Source: Bosea sp. ANAM02 (GTDB taxonomy: Bacteria > Pseudomonadota > Alphaproteobacteria > Rhizobiales > Beijerinckiaceae). Taken from it: a stretch of DNA of 64,000 nt. Where the stretch lies: NCBI RefSeq assembly GCF_011764485.1, contig NZ_AP022848.1, positions 3,128,001-3,192,000 of the forward strand. Reading direction: 5' to 3'. This document shows positions 37,393-50,006 of the stretch, in pieces. The notes under the pieces are model-generated. The model was given only the letters and a program-made list of their open reading frames with translations, was not told the origin of the DNA and did not search any database. Numbering within the stretch: the first letter of the stretch is position 1; every line of letters starts with the position of its first letter. The position numbers were made by a program, and so were the translations under genes.

Positions 37393-39009
37393 CTAAGCCA
37401 GCGGCAGCAACACCGCGAAATGCGCGCCGCGCTCGCTCTCGACCAGCGTGATCGAACCGCCATGCGCGGTCAGCATCGCCTGCACGATGGCGAGCCCCAT
37501 GCCGGTACCACCACTGTCGCGCCGCGTCGTGAAGAAGCTGTCGAAAACCTGCGCCCGATTGTTTGGCGATATGCCCGGCCCGTCATCGCGGATGTCGAGG
37601 CGGAGCGCTCCGCCTTCCCGTGACACGTCGATCGCGAGCCGGCCGGCCCCATTCTGAAGCGCATTATCCGCCAGATGCGCCAGCACGATCCGCAGGTTCT
37701 CCAGCGAGATCGCGACCGGGCTCCCCAGCTCACCGCGAGCCTCGATCGCAAGCCCGGAGACGACCGACCGCAACGCCTCGATGGCCGACCCAACGGCAAT
37801 ATCGCCACCGGTCGGCGGCCCTTCGGCGCGTGCAAGCTCGCGCAGGCGGTTGGTGATCACGGTCAGTCGTTTGGCGTCGGCGGCGATGTTGTCGAGGAAG
37901 CGTCGGCGCTCGGCATCGGTCATCGCACGGCTGTCGACATCGTCGCGCAACAGCTCGGCGGCGCCCTCGATCGAGGTCAGCGGCGATTTCAGTTCGTGCG
38001 AGACATGGGCGGCGAAGGTCGCGACGAAATCGGAGCGGTTGGCGAGGGCAGCGGCCATGTCGAGGAAACTCTGCGAGAGCATCGCGAATTCGGCGGTGCC
38101 GTGGTGGTCGAGCGGCCGTAACGCTTTGCGATCGCCCTTCCCGATCGCATCCGTGCGGGCGATCAACTCCTTGACCGGCCGCGTGATCGTGCGGTGGAAA
38201 GCGAGCCCGATCAGCAGGGTCAGCACCGCGACGGAGAGACCGGCAGCAGCGACCTTGCCCTTCTCCTCGTAGAGATGGCGGAAGACGTTGCTCGGCGTGC
38301 GCGAGGCATAGAGCACGGCGGCGACGCGCCCATAGAGCACGACCGGCATTGCCGTGAACACCCGCACGCCGGTGCCGCGGCTCAGCGAGTAGATCGGCGG
38401 CGGCTCGTTCTTGGAGACGCGCAGGCGCAGCATCGCGGCGAAGCGCCCCTTCAGTGCCTCAGCCACCTCCTCGACATGGGCGAGCGACTGGCCGAGCTCG
38501 CCGCGCCCGGCGATGACGACGCCCTGCGGATCGAGCAGGCGGAAGCCGGCCAGCGTCACCTTCTGCGTCGCGACGAGAAGCGGCTCGATCCGCGCGCCGG
38601 CGGCGCGATAGGCCTCGCTCGCCGGAACGGTTGCGGCCTGTGCCTCCGGACGGCGCGGCAGCAGCCGGTCCCGCGCCAGATCGAGCGATGGCAGCAGCGG
38701 AGTGAGTTCTTCGCTGCCATACCGCCCGGTTTCCGGCGGAACCTGCATGCCCAGCGACGTCCGCTCCGGCAGATGGGTTCGCATATCCTGCTGGATCGTA
38801 GCGGCCAGGGCCGCGCTCTGCGCGATCAGCTCCGATTCCGCCTGATGCACGAGCTGGTTCTCGTAGATCCGGAAGAAGAACAGGCCGACGAAGGGCAGCG
38901 CCAGCACCGCCGTCAGCATCATGAAGACCATCAGGCTCAGGCTCGGCCGCCATTTGGCCTTGACCCGGACAGGTGCCGCGTCCTGCGCGGTCACGCCGGA
39001 GCCTCGCAT
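37393..39009 (-). CDS. Membrane sensor histidine kinase (CreC-like)
   Basis: 538 residues. One transmembrane helix is at about 25-47, then a ~200-residue periplasmic sensing region and a second helix at about 253-273. A HAMP linker follows, then HisKA with phospho-acceptor His338 in HVSHELKSPLTSIEG. The C-terminal ATPase has NALQNGAGRLAID (N box), DDGPGIS (G1) and GGTGMGLAIVQ (G2). ATG 39009 overlaps the response-regulator gene by 19 bases; a GTG at 38994 forming a GTGA overlap is the alternative. The stimulus is unknown. Confidence 0.88.
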   Translation of the reverse strand: MRGSGVTAQDAAPVRVKAKWRPSLSLMVFMMLTAVLALPFVGLFFFRIYENQLVHQAESELIAQSAALAATIQQDMRTHLPERTSLGMQVPPETGRYGSEELTPLLPSLDLARDRLLPRRPEAQAATVPASEAYRAAGARIEPLLVATQKVTLAGFRLLDPQGVVIAGRGELGQSLAHVEEVAEALKGRFAAMLRLRVSKNEPPPIYSLSRGTGVRVFTAMPVVLYGRVAAVLYASRTPSNVFRHLYEEKGKVAAAGLSVAVLTLLIGLAFHRTITRPVKELIARTDAIGKGDRKALRPLDHHGTAEFAMLSQSFLDMAAALANRSDFVATFAAHVSHELKSPLTSIEGAAELLRDDVDSRAMTDAERRRFLDNIAADAKRLTVITNRLRELARAEGPPTGGDIAVGSAIEALRSVVSGLAIEARGELGSPVAISLENLRIVLAHLADNALQNGAGRLAIDVSREGGALRLDIRDDGPGISPNNRAQVFDSFFTTRRDSGGTGMGLAIVQAMLTAHGGSITLVESERGAHFAVLLPLA

Positions 39010-39695
39010 CGCCCCAGCCGGAAGCCCACGCCATGCACCGTCTCGATCGCGCTGTCGCAGCCGGCTTTGGCGAGCTTCGCGCGGATGTTGCGGATATGGC
39101 TATCGATCGTCCGGTCCGCGACATGGACCGCCCCGCCATAGGCATGGTCGAGGATCTGCTCGCGGCTGAAGACCTGCCGCGGCCTCGCGATCAGCGCACG
39201 CAGGATCGCGAACTCGATCGCGGTCAGCGAAAGCTCCTGCGCCGTGAAGCGGGCGGCATGGGCGCCGGTATCGAGACTGAGGTCGCCCCAGGACAGCAGC
39301 GCCTCCACCTCGCTCTCCCTGCACTGACCTTGCCGGACACGCTTGAGGATGACGTTGACGCGCGCGACCAGCTCGCGCGGGCTGAAGGGCTTGGTGACAT
39401 AGTCGTCGCCACCGATCTCCAGCCCGAGCACCCGGTCGATCTCGTCGTCGCGCGCCGAAAGGAACAGGATTGGCACCTCGGAGGAGCGCCTGATCTGCCG
39501 GCAGACCTCCAGCCCATCCATTTCCGGCATGCCGATATCGAGGATGACCAGTTCCGCCGGCTGGCGCCGGAAGGCGTCGAGCGCCTGCACGCCGTCGCGC
39601 GCCGTGACCGTGCTCATCCCCGCCTTTTCGAGCGCGAAGCAGATCACGTCCCGGATGTGGCTGTCGTCATCGACCACGAGAATGCGGGGCGCCAT
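38991..39695 (-). CDS. OmpR-family response regulator (CreB-like)
   Basis: 234 residues. The receiver domain has acidic residues DDD at 9-11, phospho-acceptor Asp53 in VILDIGMPEMDG and the conserved Lys in YVTKPFSPREL. The C-terminal winged helix has LTAIEFAILRALIARPRQVFSREQIL and DRTIDSHIRNIRAKL. It pairs with the kinase whose start overlaps its end. The DUF4173 gene lies 10 bases upstream, so the three form one operon. Confidence 0.92.
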   Translation of the reverse strand: MAPRILVVDDDSHIRDVICFALEKAGMSTVTARDGVQALDAFRRQPAELVILDIGMPEMDGLEVCRQIRRSSEVPILFLSARDDEIDRVLGLEIGGDDYVTKPFSPRELVARVNVILKRVRQGQCRESEVEALLSWGDLSLDTGAHAARFTAQELSLTAIEFAILRALIARPRQVFSREQILDHAYGGAVHVADRTIDSHIRNIRAKLAKAGCDSAIETVHGVGFRLGRCEAPA

Positions 39696-39705
39696 GCCGT
39701 CTGCC

Positions 39706-41274
39706 TCAGGAATTGCCCGCCGGCGCGGCCGGATTCGCCTTGAATGGCGCTTCAGCCGTGTTAGCCAAATATCGCGACAGCCGCCATCCGCGAAAGCTCC
39801 AGGCGCGCCAGTCGGCATGAATCCGATGATGCTTCGCTGCCATGCGCTCGCGCCGAAACGTCGCCCAGGTCGAAGCGCTCGCCCAGGATGAATGCGGCGA
39901 GACATGGCCAGCAGCCGCGATCCGTGGCGCGTAGCGATCGATGGCTGGAATCACGCCAGGCCCGAGGCGGAACAGATATTCGGCATCGAGCGACTGGCCC
40001 ACACCACGCATCTGGAAAGAGTGCCGGATATTGTAGTTGGCGATCACGACGGCGGTGTCGACGAAGCTGTAGCCATAGAGCGTCAGCGCGAGCGCCAGGG
40101 CATTCGCCGAAACGAGCCAGCCGACGCTCCGCCGCGTCAGGATCTGCACGAGTATCAGGACGAGGCCGATCGCGACCAGCAGCATCCAGACGAAGGCGGC
40201 GAGCCTGAGCGAGGTCAGCGAATAGGCCGCGACATAGAGATCGAGCCGCAGCAGCGCCGACATGACCAGCATGACGTTCTGGCCGACCCAGGCGAGGACC
40301 AGCGGCCGGACCAGCCTGTCGCGCGCCGCCGCGCCGTCCGGGCGCACCGCCATGATCACGAAGGCGGCCGCGAGAAGCGCGGTCACGATCAGCGGATAGG
40401 CGCCGCGATGGGCGTAAGCCGCATGGCTCATCCCGGCCGGCAGGGCCGCGCCGCCCCAGAGATAGGCGATGTCCATCGCCGTCTGGATGGCGAAGAGGCC
40501 GTTGAACAGGATCAGCGAGCGGCGCACCGTGCGATCGCCGAGCAGTTCCTGCGGGCCGAGCGGCGCCCCGCTCCCGGCCGCCGCGCGGCGCTTGCGGCGC
40601 AATGAGCGCATGCGGACAAGCGGCCAGATCAGGCAGAGGATCGCGGCCCAGAACATGGCGCGCCAGGAGAGGAGCTGCTCCAGCATCACGAGGGGATCGA
40701 GGCGGTTCAGCCAGCGTTCCAGCAGCGGATTGGCCGAGACGAACAGGGCGGCGAAGACGCCGCAGAGACCGAGCGGAATAGTCCAGCCCAATGCGAGCCC
40801 GATGATGCCCTCCCCCTTTCTACCGCGCAGCGAGGCGCACTGCGCACGAACGAGATCGCCGAGCAGCTTGAAAGGGCCGGACAGGGGAAGGCCCAGCGCG
40901 GCGCGCAGATGCTCCTGCCATGAGAGCGCCCTCGCGTCGCTCAGCATCCTCGCGAAGACGGCCGTCGCCGTCAGCGCGATCAGGATCGAAAGCGGGCCGA
41001 CATCCTCGAGGATCGGGAGCAGCCCGGCCCCGAGCAGCAGGAAGGCGCCCATGCGCCGTATCGAGCCGGCGCGCACCCGGTTGAGGCAGGCGGAAGCCGC
41101 GGCGAGCGCCAGCAGGAACAGCGCCAGCGACAGACCCACCGCGCGGTCATAGAGCAGGAAATCGGCGAGCGCGACGAGCGCAGCAGCGCCTGTCAGTTGA
41201 AGGGCAAGCGATCCTAGCGGTGGCCGCTTTCCGGGATGGAGGGCGGCAGGGTTGTCCGATGCATAGGCTGACAT
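39706..41274 (-). CDS. DUF4173 family multi-pass membrane protein
   Basis: 522 residues with about ten or more transmembrane segments (from LQLTGAAALVALADFLLY onward). The pattern LFNGLFAIQTAMDIAYLWGGAALPAGMSHAAYAHRGAYPLI is typical of DUF4173. The soluble C-terminus (FRRERMAAKHHRIHADWRAWSFRGWRLSRYL) is basic and aromatic. It is first gene of an operon with the CreBC-like pair, which may sense something made or moved by this protein. Function unknown. Confidence 0.82.
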   Translation of the reverse strand: MSAYASDNPAALHPGKRPPLGSLALQLTGAAALVALADFLLYDRAVGLSLALFLLALAAASACLNRVRAGSIRRMGAFLLLGAGLLPILEDVGPLSILIALTATAVFARMLSDARALSWQEHLRAALGLPLSGPFKLLGDLVRAQCASLRGRKGEGIIGLALGWTIPLGLCGVFAALFVSANPLLERWLNRLDPLVMLEQLLSWRAMFWAAILCLIWPLVRMRSLRRKRRAAAGSGAPLGPQELLGDRTVRRSLILFNGLFAIQTAMDIAYLWGGAALPAGMSHAAYAHRGAYPLIVTALLAAAFVIMAVRPDGAAARDRLVRPLVLAWVGQNVMLVMSALLRLDLYVAAYSLTSLRLAAFVWMLLVAIGLVLILVQILTRRSVGWLVSANALALALTLYGYSFVDTAVVIANYNIRHSFQMRGVGQSLDAEYLFRLGPGVIPAIDRYAPRIAAAGHVSPHSSWASASTWATFRRERMAAKHHRIHADWRAWSFRGWRLSRYLANTAEAPFKANPAAPAGNS

Positions 41275-41690
41275 GGGCGCTCGTCTCGGCTGGCGACGCC
41301 TTCGGCCGCGGCCGGAGGCCGTATCGGGAAGGCGAGGATTTCGGCACAGGCGGGCGCCATCGTCGCGTCCAACCACCAGCCGTCACGCATGAGCCGGCGC
41401 GGCAGTCTCGACGAGAAGAGTGCTGGAGCGATGATGTCCGCCATGCATCATCGATGCGCCGGCCGTTTGCAGCGGGGATCGCCGGGATCGGCAGAAACTC
41501 AGGATTTTCGTGCAGGTTTTGTGCAGATCGACGCTTGCCGCCGCGGTCGACACGATCCTCCCTGCCGGCTCGCGCGAGGCGAAGGCGGCGGCTGACGCAT
41601 GGATTCCGGCTCGCCATTGCAGGCGACCGCTTCGGTGCATCCGGGCTGACGGCCGGCGCTCCGTGCCGAGATCAAGGGCGCAGTGTCATC
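41275..41690. other. 416-base gap between DUF4173 and glpK
   Basis: Both neighbours are on the minus strand, so this holds the promoter of the DUF4173-CreBC operon and the 3' end of glpK. Open frames across it on both strands are Arg/Ser/Pro-rich shadows. I see no terminator hairpin or repeat. Confidence 0.5.
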
Positions 41691-43193
<1,503 letters not shown>

Positions 43194-43357
43194 GTCGGTT
43201 TCCTGCCCCGGTCCCTTGGTTCGGCGGAGACTGGCCGATCAGCCGGTCCCCGCGCAAGCGCGTCTCGTGCGGATGCCCGCCAAGTTTCCGGCCCGGCAAG
43301 GTTCTGCTTGGCATGTCGCGCGCCCTGTAGTTAGCTTCATCACGAAGCAGAGCCGCT

Positions 43358-44530
43358 ATGTCGCGGCCCCTGTCCGGCCCAAGCGATCGGACAGGTCAAG
43401 GGATTGGATCGGTGGCGGTCGAGGACCGGCAACAACGGGAAGTCGCGCCTGCAGCGCGACCGCAGAGACATGACGCCGATCCGCAACGGAACGGCGCCAT
43501 TCCGGTTGGTACGTCCTTCAAGAGCTTCGCGCAGCCTGCCGCCAACCGGCCGCCCCCCGCGACCTACGCCGCTCTCGATCTCGGCACCAATAACTGCCGC
43601 CTGCTGATCGCCCGTCCGGCGCAGCACGGCTTTCGCGTCGTCGACGCCTTCTCCCGCATCGTGCGCCTCGGCGAGGGCCTGGGCGCGAGCAGCCGCCTCG
43701 GAGAGGCCGCGATGGACCGCGCCGTCGAGGCGCTGAAGATCTGTCGCGGCAAAATGGCGAATCGCGGCGTCACCCGCGCCCGCCTCGTCACGACCGAAGC
43801 CTGTCGCGCCGCCACCAACGGGCTCGACTTCATCCGCCGCGTCGCGGCCGAGGCGGAGCTCTCGCTGGAGGTCATCGACCAGCGCACCGAGGCGGCCCTC
43901 GCGGTCTCCGGCTGCGCGGCGCTGGCCGATCCGGCGGCGGAAAGCGTCATCGTCTTCGATATCGGCGGCGGTTCGACCGAGATCGTCTGGCTCGGCGGCC
44001 GCAGCGAGGCGCGGGATCCCGCCGCCCGCATCCGCGAATGGGCCTCGCTGCCGATCGGCGTCGTCACGGTCGCGGAACGCTATGGCGGCATCGAGGTGAG
44101 CCGCGAGCTGTTCGAGAAGATGGTCGAGGATTGCGCGCAGGCGCTCGCCCCCTTCGCCAGGAAGGCCGCGGGGGCCAACAGCGCCCGCAGCTTCCACCTG
44201 CTCGGAACTTCGGGCACGGTGACGACGGTCGCCGGCATCCATCTCGACCTGCCGCGCTATGACCGGCGCGAGGTCGACGGGCTGTGGATGCATCAGCGCG
44301 ATATCCTCGCGGTGATCGACCGCCTGATCGAGATGGACTATGCCGCCCGGGCGGCGAATGCCTGCATCGGCCGCGAACGCGCCGATCTGGTGCTGGCCGG
44401 CTGCGCGATCTTCGAGGCGATCCGCCGCGCGTTCCCGAGCGAGCGCGTCCGCATCGCCGATCGCGGCCTGCGCGAGGGCATCCTGCTGCGCATGATGCAT
44501 GAGGACCGCGCCTGGTGGCGGCGGAAATAG
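43358..44530 (+). CDS. Exopolyphosphatase / guanosine pentaphosphatase (Ppx/GppA family)
   Basis: 390 residues. The core begins YAALDLGTNNCRLLIA after a ~68-residue polar N-terminal extension; DIGGGSTEIVWLGG is the second phosphate loop and LLGTSGTVTTVAGIHL the third. The family removes phosphate from polyphosphate or pppGpp; which applies is not clear. The start is uncertain: the extension is low-complexity and a GTG around 43412 could be used. rlmE follows 12 bases on, so the two are co-transcribed, a common pairing in Rhizobiales. Confidence 0.88.
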   Translation: MSRPLSGPSDRTGQGIGSVAVEDRQQREVAPAARPQRHDADPQRNGAIPVGTSFKSFAQPAANRPPPATYAALDLGTNNCRLLIARPAQHGFRVVDAFSRIVRLGEGLGASSRLGEAAMDRAVEALKICRGKMANRGVTRARLVTTEACRAATNGLDFIRRVAAEAELSLEVIDQRTEAALAVSGCAALADPAAESVIVFDIGGGSTEIVWLGGRSEARDPAARIREWASLPIGVVTVAERYGGIEVSRELFEKMVEDCAQALAPFARKAAGANSARSFHLLGTSGTVTTVAGIHLDLPRYDRREVDGLWMHQRDILAVIDRLIEMDYAARAANACIGRERADLVLAGCAIFEAIRRAFPSERVRIADRGLREGILLRMMHEDRAWWRRK

Positions 44531-44542
44531 GCTTTTGAGGCG

Positions 44543-45283
44543 ATGAGCAGCGGACAATCCGGCGGCAAAGCAGGCGGCGGCGGCAAGCCTGCCGGTGCGC
44601 GCGACATGCGCGTCAAGGTCAAAAAGGCCGGCAAGCTCAAGCACTCCTCGCAGCTCTGGCTCGAGCGCCAGCTCAACGACCCCTATGTGAAGCGGGCCCG
44701 GGAGATGGGCTATCGCTCACGAGCGGCCTTCAAGCTCGAGGAGATGGACGACCGCTACAAGTTTCTGAAACCCGGGCAGCGCCTGGTCGATCTCGGCTGT
44801 GCGCCGGGCGGCTGGTGCCAGATCGCCGCCAAGCGCATCGGGCTGGAGCAGGGCAAGGGCCATATCGTCGGCATCGACCTGCTGGCCGTGGACCCGATCC
44901 CCGGCGTCGACCTGATCCAGCTCGACTTCATGGCCGAGGAGGCGCCGGCCCTGCTGACCGAGCGTCTCGGCGGCCGCGCCGACGGCGTGATGTCGGACAT
45001 GGCCGCCAACACCACCGGCCACAAGAAGACCGACCATCTCAAGATCATCGCGCTGGCCGAAGCCGCGGTCGAATTCGCCCATAGCGTGCTGGCGCCGGGC
45101 GGCTTCTTCCTCGCAAAACTGTTCCAGGGCGGCGACAGCGCCGAGCTCCTGACCGGGCTGAAGCGCGATTTCACCACGGTGCGCAACGTCAAGCCGGCGG
45201 CGAGCCGCGCCGATTCCTCCGAGCTTTACGTGCTGGCGACCGGCTATCGCCGGCAGCAGCGGCCGGAAAGCGACGCCGCCTGA
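44543..45283 (+). CDS. rlmE: 23S rRNA (uridine-2'-O)-methyltransferase
   Basis: 246 residues. RrmJ/FtsJ fold: the SAM loop is [13 protein letters not shown]. The catalytic K-D-K-E tetrad is visible in [29 protein letters not shown] and [11 protein letters not shown]. coli RlmE methylates U2552 of 23S rRNA in the peptidyl-transferase A loop. It has a ~45-residue basic, Gly/Lys-rich N-terminal tail ([13 protein letters not shown]). It follows ppx/gppA closely. Confidence 0.95.
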   Translation: MSSGQSGGKAGGGGKPAGARDMRVKVKKAGKLKHSSQLWLERQLNDPYVKRAREMGYRSRAAFKLEEMDDRYKFLKPGQRLVDLGCAPGGWCQIAAKRIGLEQGKGHIVGIDLLAVDPIPGVDLIQLDFMAEEAPALLTERLGGRADGVMSDMAANTTGHKKTDHLKIIALAEAAVEFAHSVLAPGGFFLAKLFQGGDSAELLTGLKRDFTTVRNVKPAASRADSSELYVLATGYRRQQRPESDAA

Positions 45284-45300
45284 GCGGCGCCCGAGAGGCC

Positions 45301-45555
45301 ATGACGCAGCCCGTTCCGCGCATGGTCCCGGCGCTCCAGGCGATCCTCGACGCCGAGATCGCGCGGGGGAATCCCATCCTGAGCGTCGGCGACTGGCCGC
45401 CGGGTTGCCGGCTCTTCGTTCAGCTCGCCCGTCCTTTCAGGAAGCGCTATCCGGCCCCGCCTGGCGTCACCTACGCCGCGCTGAACGACCCGCATTACTG
45501 GAAGGCGGAGTATCGCACGGTCGATGGCAGCGAATGCCTCGCCTGCGGGTTCTAG
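45301..45555 (+). CDS. Small conserved protein of unknown function
   Basis: 84 residues, starting 17 bases after rlmE. No domain recognised. VGDWPPGCRLFVQLARPFRKRY and GVTYAALNDPHYWKAEYRT are distinctive, aromatic and Pro-rich, and it ends SECLACGF with a Cys-x-x-Cys. Codon use matches neighbours, supporting real coding. Probably part of the ppx-rlmE transcript. Confidence 0.7.
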   Translation: MTQPVPRMVPALQAILDAEIARGNPILSVGDWPPGCRLFVQLARPFRKRYPAPPGVTYAALNDPHYWKAEYRTVDGSECLACGF

Positions 45556-45562
45556 GTCGCCG

Positions 45563-46183
45563 TCACTCCGGAAAGACGTCGCGCGGCAGATGGCGCGGGT
45601 CATAGGTTCCCGGCCTGCTCCGGGTGACGGAGTTCCAGATCCAGAGGCCGAAGCCGCAGACCCCGATCAGCGGCCCGGCCACTTCGAAGAACCCGGCCTT
45701 TCCGCTGAGCGCGATGTAGAGCACGAGCAATCCGGCGCCGCCGAAGACCACGGCAGCAATCAGCGCCACCGCGATCAGGAAGCGATAGCGCCTCTCCGGA
45801 ATGCCGCGCCGGAAGGCGACATGGTCGTGCCCACCCGCGACGAGCCGGCGATGCAGATCCTCGATGAAGGCGATGAAGACCGTGTCACGCTCCGGATCGT
45901 CCGCACCCCAGGGGCTGCTGGAATGGACGAAGAGCGGCCGGCCGGATGAGAATGCCAGTTCGGCCAGCGCCTCCCAAGGAGATCGCGGCCCGCCATGGAC
46001 CGCCTGCAGCCTCACGCTCGCGAGATTCGCGAAGGGCCTGAGGCCCGAGCGGCCGTCGAGCTCGTAGGCGATCCCTTCGTCACCGAGCGTCAACTCGACC
46101 TCGGCCAGCTTCAGCCTGCCCACGCCGTTGCCGACGCAGAGCGTGTAGCGCGTCTCGTGCGAGGGCGCGGGCTCGGCTTGCAT
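45563..46183 (-). CDS. Two-helix membrane protein of unknown function
   Basis: 206 residues from MQAEPAPSHETRY. The N-terminal ~125 residues are soluble and beta-rich (LAEVELTLGDEGIAYELDGRSGLRPFANLASVRLQ), resembling a PH-like fold. Two transmembrane helices follow (about FLIAVALIAAVVFGGAGLLVLYIAL and GPLIGVCGFGLWIW). No named family. An upstream Met (46201) is possible. It converges with the rlmE operon and lies 36 bases beyond the MFS stop, so it may be co-transcribed with the exporter. Confidence 0.68.
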   Translation of the reverse strand: MQAEPAPSHETRYTLCVGNGVGRLKLAEVELTLGDEGIAYELDGRSGLRPFANLASVRLQAVHGGPRSPWEALAELAFSSGRPLFVHSSSPWGADDPERDTVFIAFIEDLHRRLVAGGHDHVAFRRGIPERRYRFLIAVALIAAVVFGGAGLLVLYIALSGKAGFFEVAGPLIGVCGFGLWIWNSVTRSRPGTYDPRHLPRDVFPE

Positions 46184-46219
46184 CACCTGACCCTGCGGCA
46201 ACTCGCGCTTCCTGGCAAG

Positions 46220-47659
46220 CTAGTCGAGCGGCTTCTGCTCGGCGATCGCCTCGGCAGTGACCTTGCGCGCGCTGATCGGGACATGGCCGGAGACCTCGGC
46301 GCCGGCATCCGGTGCCAACCGCATCATCCACAGCGAGGACGAGGCCGAGATCAGCCCGACGATCAGGAAGGCCGGCCAGAAATCACCGGCGCCCAATGTC
46401 TTGCCGCCATGCAGCAGATTGGCGCCTTCCAATGCGAAAGCGCCGATCGTCACGCCCATGCTGAGCGAGAGCTGCTGGGCGACGCTGGACATCGAGGTCG
46501 CGCTCGACATCTCGCGATTGGAGACATCGGCATAGCTCAGCGCATTGATGCCGGTGAATTGCAGCGAGCGGAAGCAGCCGCCGACCAGGAGCACCGACAG
46601 CATGATCGCGTGCGGCGTCGTCGGTGTGAACAGGCCGGAAGCCGCCAGGAAGGCCGCACCGACCACCGAGTTGACGACGAGAACCCGTCGGAAGCCGAAG
46701 CGCGCCAGGATCGTCTTCGCCAGCGTCTTCATCAGCAGCGCGCCCGCCGCCGAGACGAAGGTGATCAGGCCGGATTGCAGCGCATCGAGCCCGAAGCCGA
46801 GCTGGAGCATCAAGGGCAAGAGGAAGGGAATCGCGCCGATGCCGGTCCGGAAGATCGAGCCGCCGATGACGCCGATCCGGAAGGTCGGGATGCGGAACAG
46901 CGACAGGTTGAGCACGGGATAGGGCACGCGCCGGGCATGGAACCAGTAGGCGACAAGCGCCGCCGCTCCACCCAGCACGCAGGCATAGGAGACCGCCTCC
47001 GGCACGAGATGCCGCCCGCCCGTATTGAGCCCGAGCATCAGGCTGGCGAAACCGAAGGCGGAGAGCAGGAAGCCGCGGATGTCGAGGGGCGGCACATCCT
47101 CCTCGCGGATATCCTCGAAGAACAGGCTCGCCAGCACTATACCGACCAGGCCGATCGGGATGTTGATCAGGAAGATCCAGCGCCAGTCGAAATACGTGGT
47201 GATGAAGCCGCCGAGCGGCGGCCCGACCACAGGCCCGACCAGTGCGGGGATCGTCAGATAGGCGAGCGCGCCGACGATCTCGGACTTGCTGACGCTGCGC
47301 AGGATGACGAGGCGCCCGACCGGCACCATCATCGCCCCGCCCATGCCCTGGACGAAGCGCGCGCCGACGAAGGCACCGAGCGAATTCGATACCGCGCAGA
47401 GCAGCGAGCCCAGCATGAAGACGCAGAGCGCCGAGCGGAAGATCGTGCGCGCCCCGAAGCGGTCGGCCATCCAGCCGGAAATCGGGATGAAGACGGCGAG
47501 GCTGACGAGATAGGAGGTCAGCGCCAGCTTCAGCGCGATCGGGTCCTCGCCCAGCGATTTCGCGATCACCGGCAGCGAGGTCGCGATCACCGTCGAGTCG
47601 GTGTTCTCCATGAACAGCGCGCAGGCGACGATCAAGGGAAGGAGTTTGGAGCGCTGCAA
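46220..47659 (-). CDS. MFS transporter, DHA2 (EmrB/QacA) family
   Basis: A 479-residue inner-membrane protein, likely 14 helices. Family motifs are MENTDSTVIATSLPVIAKSL in helix 1, GWMADRFGARTIF (motif A), RFVQGMGGAMMVPVGRLVILR (motif B) and PALVGPVVGPPLGGFI (motif C, antiporter). It probably exports drugs or metabolites by proton antiport; no adaptor (EmrA) gene is adjacent. Substrate unknown. Confidence 0.93.
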   Translation of the reverse strand: MQRSKLLPLIVACALFMENTDSTVIATSLPVIAKSLGEDPIALKLALTSYLVSLAVFIPISGWMADRFGARTIFRSALCVFMLGSLLCAVSNSLGAFVGARFVQGMGGAMMVPVGRLVILRSVSKSEIVGALAYLTIPALVGPVVGPPLGGFITTYFDWRWIFLINIPIGLVGIVLASLFFEDIREEDVPPLDIRGFLLSAFGFASLMLGLNTGGRHLVPEAVSYACVLGGAAALVAYWFHARRVPYPVLNLSLFRIPTFRIGVIGGSIFRTGIGAIPFLLPLMLQLGFGLDALQSGLITFVSAAGALLMKTLAKTILARFGFRRVLVVNSVVGAAFLAASGLFTPTTPHAIMLSVLLVGGCFRSLQFTGINALSYADVSNREMSSATSMSSVAQQLSLSMGVTIGAFALEGANLLHGGKTLGAGDFWPAFLIVGLISASSSLWMMRLAPDAGAEVSGHVPISARKVTAEAIAEQKPLD

Positions 47660-47950
47660 GTCCTGGGATCCTGAGACTGCGGACCTTCCGCGCCCGTCGA
47701 ATTAGGCGCGGCTGAAATCATAAGCTCGGCTATTAATGCGATGTGAAGCGAGTGACGAGAGTGAAAACCCGGCTCCCGCACGCTGCCGGCGCGCTTCCGC
47801 CATGCACCTGGATTATGCCCCGGCAGCAGGCACAAGGCCGCCATGCGCTGACCTCACTCCTTTGGCCGCGACAGCTCCCCATTTCTGCAGTGTCCGGTCG
47901 CACCGGGCCGTCGCGAGGGGCGCGCGCCGTTCACTCTTCGGAGAAGCGCC

Positions 47951-48259
47951 ATGATCGATATTTCACCTGTTTTCGAAGCCACCCGCCGCCTCTCGCCGGG
48001 CCTCACCGTGGCAGGCCTCGCCCTTGCGGCCAGCCTGAGCTGGGCTCCCGCCGCCAGCGCAGCCGACATGATGAGCTGGCAGGCCGGCTGCCAGTTCAAG
48101 TCGATACCGCAAAGCGCCGGCGAGGCCATGCGCTACGATATGTGCCAGCGCCTGCAGACGTGCCAGCGCATGGCCGATGCCGGCGACCGGAACATCGCCC
48201 GGATCGCCTGCTTCGGCTTTACGCCGAACGCGCCGGCTGCGGCTCGCAGCACCCGCTGA
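47951..48259 (+). CDS. Small exported protein with four cysteines
   Basis: 102 residues. A signal sequence (LTVAGLALAASLSWAPAASAAD) ends in an ASA cleavage site. The mature ~64 residues have cysteines in QAGCQFK, DMCQRLQTCQRM and ARIACFGF, enough for two disulfides. I do not recognise the family. It appears monocistronic, ahead of guaB. Confidence 0.65.
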   Translation: MIDISPVFEATRRLSPGLTVAGLALAASLSWAPAASAADMMSWQAGCQFKSIPQSAGEAMRYDMCQRLQTCQRMADAGDRNIARIACFGFTPNAPAAARSTR

Positions 48260-48340
48260 CGCCGACGATGCTGTGGAAACGGCATCGCCATGCGCGGGCG
48301 CCGTTTCCGCACTGCAAAAGAATCCCTCCCCGAGCACTAG

Positions 48341-49936
<1,596 letters not shown>

Positions 49937-49956
49937 GTCGGCGCGAGCATTGTGCA

Positions 49957-49985
49957 GCACTGGCCCGGCTCATCCGGGCCGGTGC
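49957..49985 (+). terminator. Strong hairpin after guaB, possible terminator or attenuator
   Basis: Stem GCACTGGCCCGG / CCGGGCCGGTGC (12 bp, one G-T pair) with loop CTCAT. No T tract follows, so intrinsic termination is doubtful; it may protect the guaB 3' end. Confidence 0.4.
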
Positions 49986-50006
49986 GACACGAGGCGACGC
50001 GCAACC

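Noticed and set aside
41147..41617. A 156-codon minus-strand frame in the gap before glpK
   Set aside because: Arg/Ser/Pro-rich, overlaps the start of the DUF4173 gene in another frame, and lacks a ribosome site or any family pattern.
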